Assembly: GCA_036446835.1 (NCBI GenBank)
Contig: JAZFTT010000145.1
Span: 1 to 15,127, forward strand
Reading direction: 5' to 3'
From: SZUA-217 sp036446835
GTDB taxonomy: Bacteria > Actinomycetota > Acidimicrobiia > Spongiisociales > ZC4RG35
DNA: 15,127 bases
The position numbers and the translations under genes are program-made. Below, one piece after another: positions 14,796 to 15,127 of the stretch (position 1 is its first letter; each line of letters begins with the position of its first letter). The notes beneath the pieces were generated by a model. That model searched no databases. It was given only the letters and a program-made list of their open reading frames with translations, and was not told the origin of the DNA.

Positions 14796-15127
14796 CTACT
14801 CATCCGTGTCCGCACGAACAGACTTTGCTCCGACTAGTGCCAGGGCGCCACCGGCCATCAGCACCATGGCCAACGCAGCCGCTGGCCCGCTCTCGGCGCC
14901 GGTGAACGGCAACGTCTCCTCCGTCGAAGCCACGATCGAAGTTGGCGAGACCTCGGCTCCTTCGGTGGTCGTAGTCGTCTCAGGCACGGTGGTGGTAGTC
15001 GTCTCAGGCACCGTGGTGGTAGTCGTCTCAGGCACCGTGGTGGTAGTCGTCTCAGGCACCGTGGTGGTAGTCGTCTCAGGCACCGTGGTGGTAGTCGTCT
15101 CAGGCACCGTGGTGGTTGTCGTCTCAG
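14796..15127 (-). CDS. Surface protein with PETTTTT stalk and LPFTG anchor (C-terminal part only)
   Basis: This is the 3' end of a minus-strand gene whose start lies beyond the window; about 110 codons are visible and the frame is open at the edge. In order they encode at least seven copies of the octad PETTTTTV, a linker (EGAEVSPTSIVASTEE), the sortase-type motif LPFTG, a hydrophobic segment of about 20 residues (PAAALAMVLMAGGALALVGA) and a short tail KSVRADTDE, then TAG. That is the layout of a C-terminal cell-wall sorting signal: a sortase would cleave between T and G and link the protein to peptidoglycan. The tail begins with basic residues but ends acidic, unlike the usual all-basic tail. 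The Thr/Pro repeats form a likely extended, possibly glycosylated stalk. The functional N-terminal domain is not visible, so no function is assigned. A GTG at 15107 is a repeat valine codon, not a start. Confidence 0.85.
   Translation of the reverse strand, partial: ETTTTTVPETTTTTVPETTTTTVPETTTTTVPETTTTTVPETTTTTVPETTTTTEGAEVSPTSIVASTEETLPFTGAESGPAAALAMVLMAGGALALVGAKSVRADTDE
14964..15127 (-). repeat. 24-bp tandem repeat coding the PETTTTTV stalk
   Basis: Seven copies of a 24-base unit, the last cut off by the window edge, lie at 14964, 14988, 15012, 15036, 15060, 15084 and 15108. The four copies from 15012 to 15107 are identical; the copy at 14988 differs at one base, and the outer copies differ at one or two. 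The unit length is a multiple of three, so gain or loss of copies keeps the frame. No spacers separate the copies. Confidence 0.95.

Noticed and set aside
14964..15127. The regular 24-bp repeats as a possible CRISPR array.
   Set aside because: There are no spacers, the copies are directly abutting and they encode a continuous PETTTTTV peptide in frame with an anchor signal.
1..15127. A previously undescribed defence, secretion or biosynthetic system.
   Set aside because: Every complete gene belongs to a known core family, base composition looks uniform and there are no mobile-element marks; only the truncated surface protein is of unknown function.

Overview
The window is a piece of an actinobacterial chromosome of moderately high G+C. 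It carries ordinary core genes in a largely recognisable order. The minus-strand series folC - ndk - mreB - mreC - mreD - mrdA - rodA ... RNase E/G - rplU - rpmA - obgE is the arrangement I recall for Streptomyces and other Actinobacteria. The Thr/Pro-rich PETTTTT stalk with an LPFTG anchor at the right edge, together with the mre set, suggests a deep-branching group such as Acidimicrobiia. That placement is an inference, not a determination.

Layout. Positions 42-2863 (+) hold trkA and trkH, a potassium-uptake pair overlapping by ATGA. A strong hairpin at 2869-2913 separates it from a convergent minus-strand block running from about 14719 down to 2918. In transcription order the block encodes FolC, nucleoside diphosphate kinase, MreB, MreC, MreD, PBP2, RodA, thymidine kinase, an RNase E/G with an N-terminal extension, L21, L27 and the GTPase Obg. 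mreC/mreD/mrdA/rodA are joined by overlapping stop and start codons. The largest gene-free gap (6449-6706) lies between tdk and the RNase gene. Upstream of folC, also on the minus strand, is the 3' end of a cell-surface protein gene that runs off the right edge. It encodes a 24-bp tandem repeat, a sortase-type LPFTG motif, a membrane segment and a short tail.

How the genes work together. MreB/MreC/MreD/PBP2/RodA form the elongasome that builds the lateral cell wall. The RNase - rplU - rpmA - obgE part is a ribosome-assembly and RNA-turnover module. folC, ndk and tdk supply folate and nucleotides. trkAH handles potassium.

I found no CRISPR array, insertion sequence, phage gene, tRNA, rRNA or defence cassette, and no convincing new multi-gene system. 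The points most worth a second look are regulatory or structural: a perfect 12-bp hairpin ending two bases before the folC start codon, competing inverted repeats before rplU, the structured leader of the RNase gene, tdk placed inside the cell-shape cluster, and the near-identical minisatellite of the surface protein.
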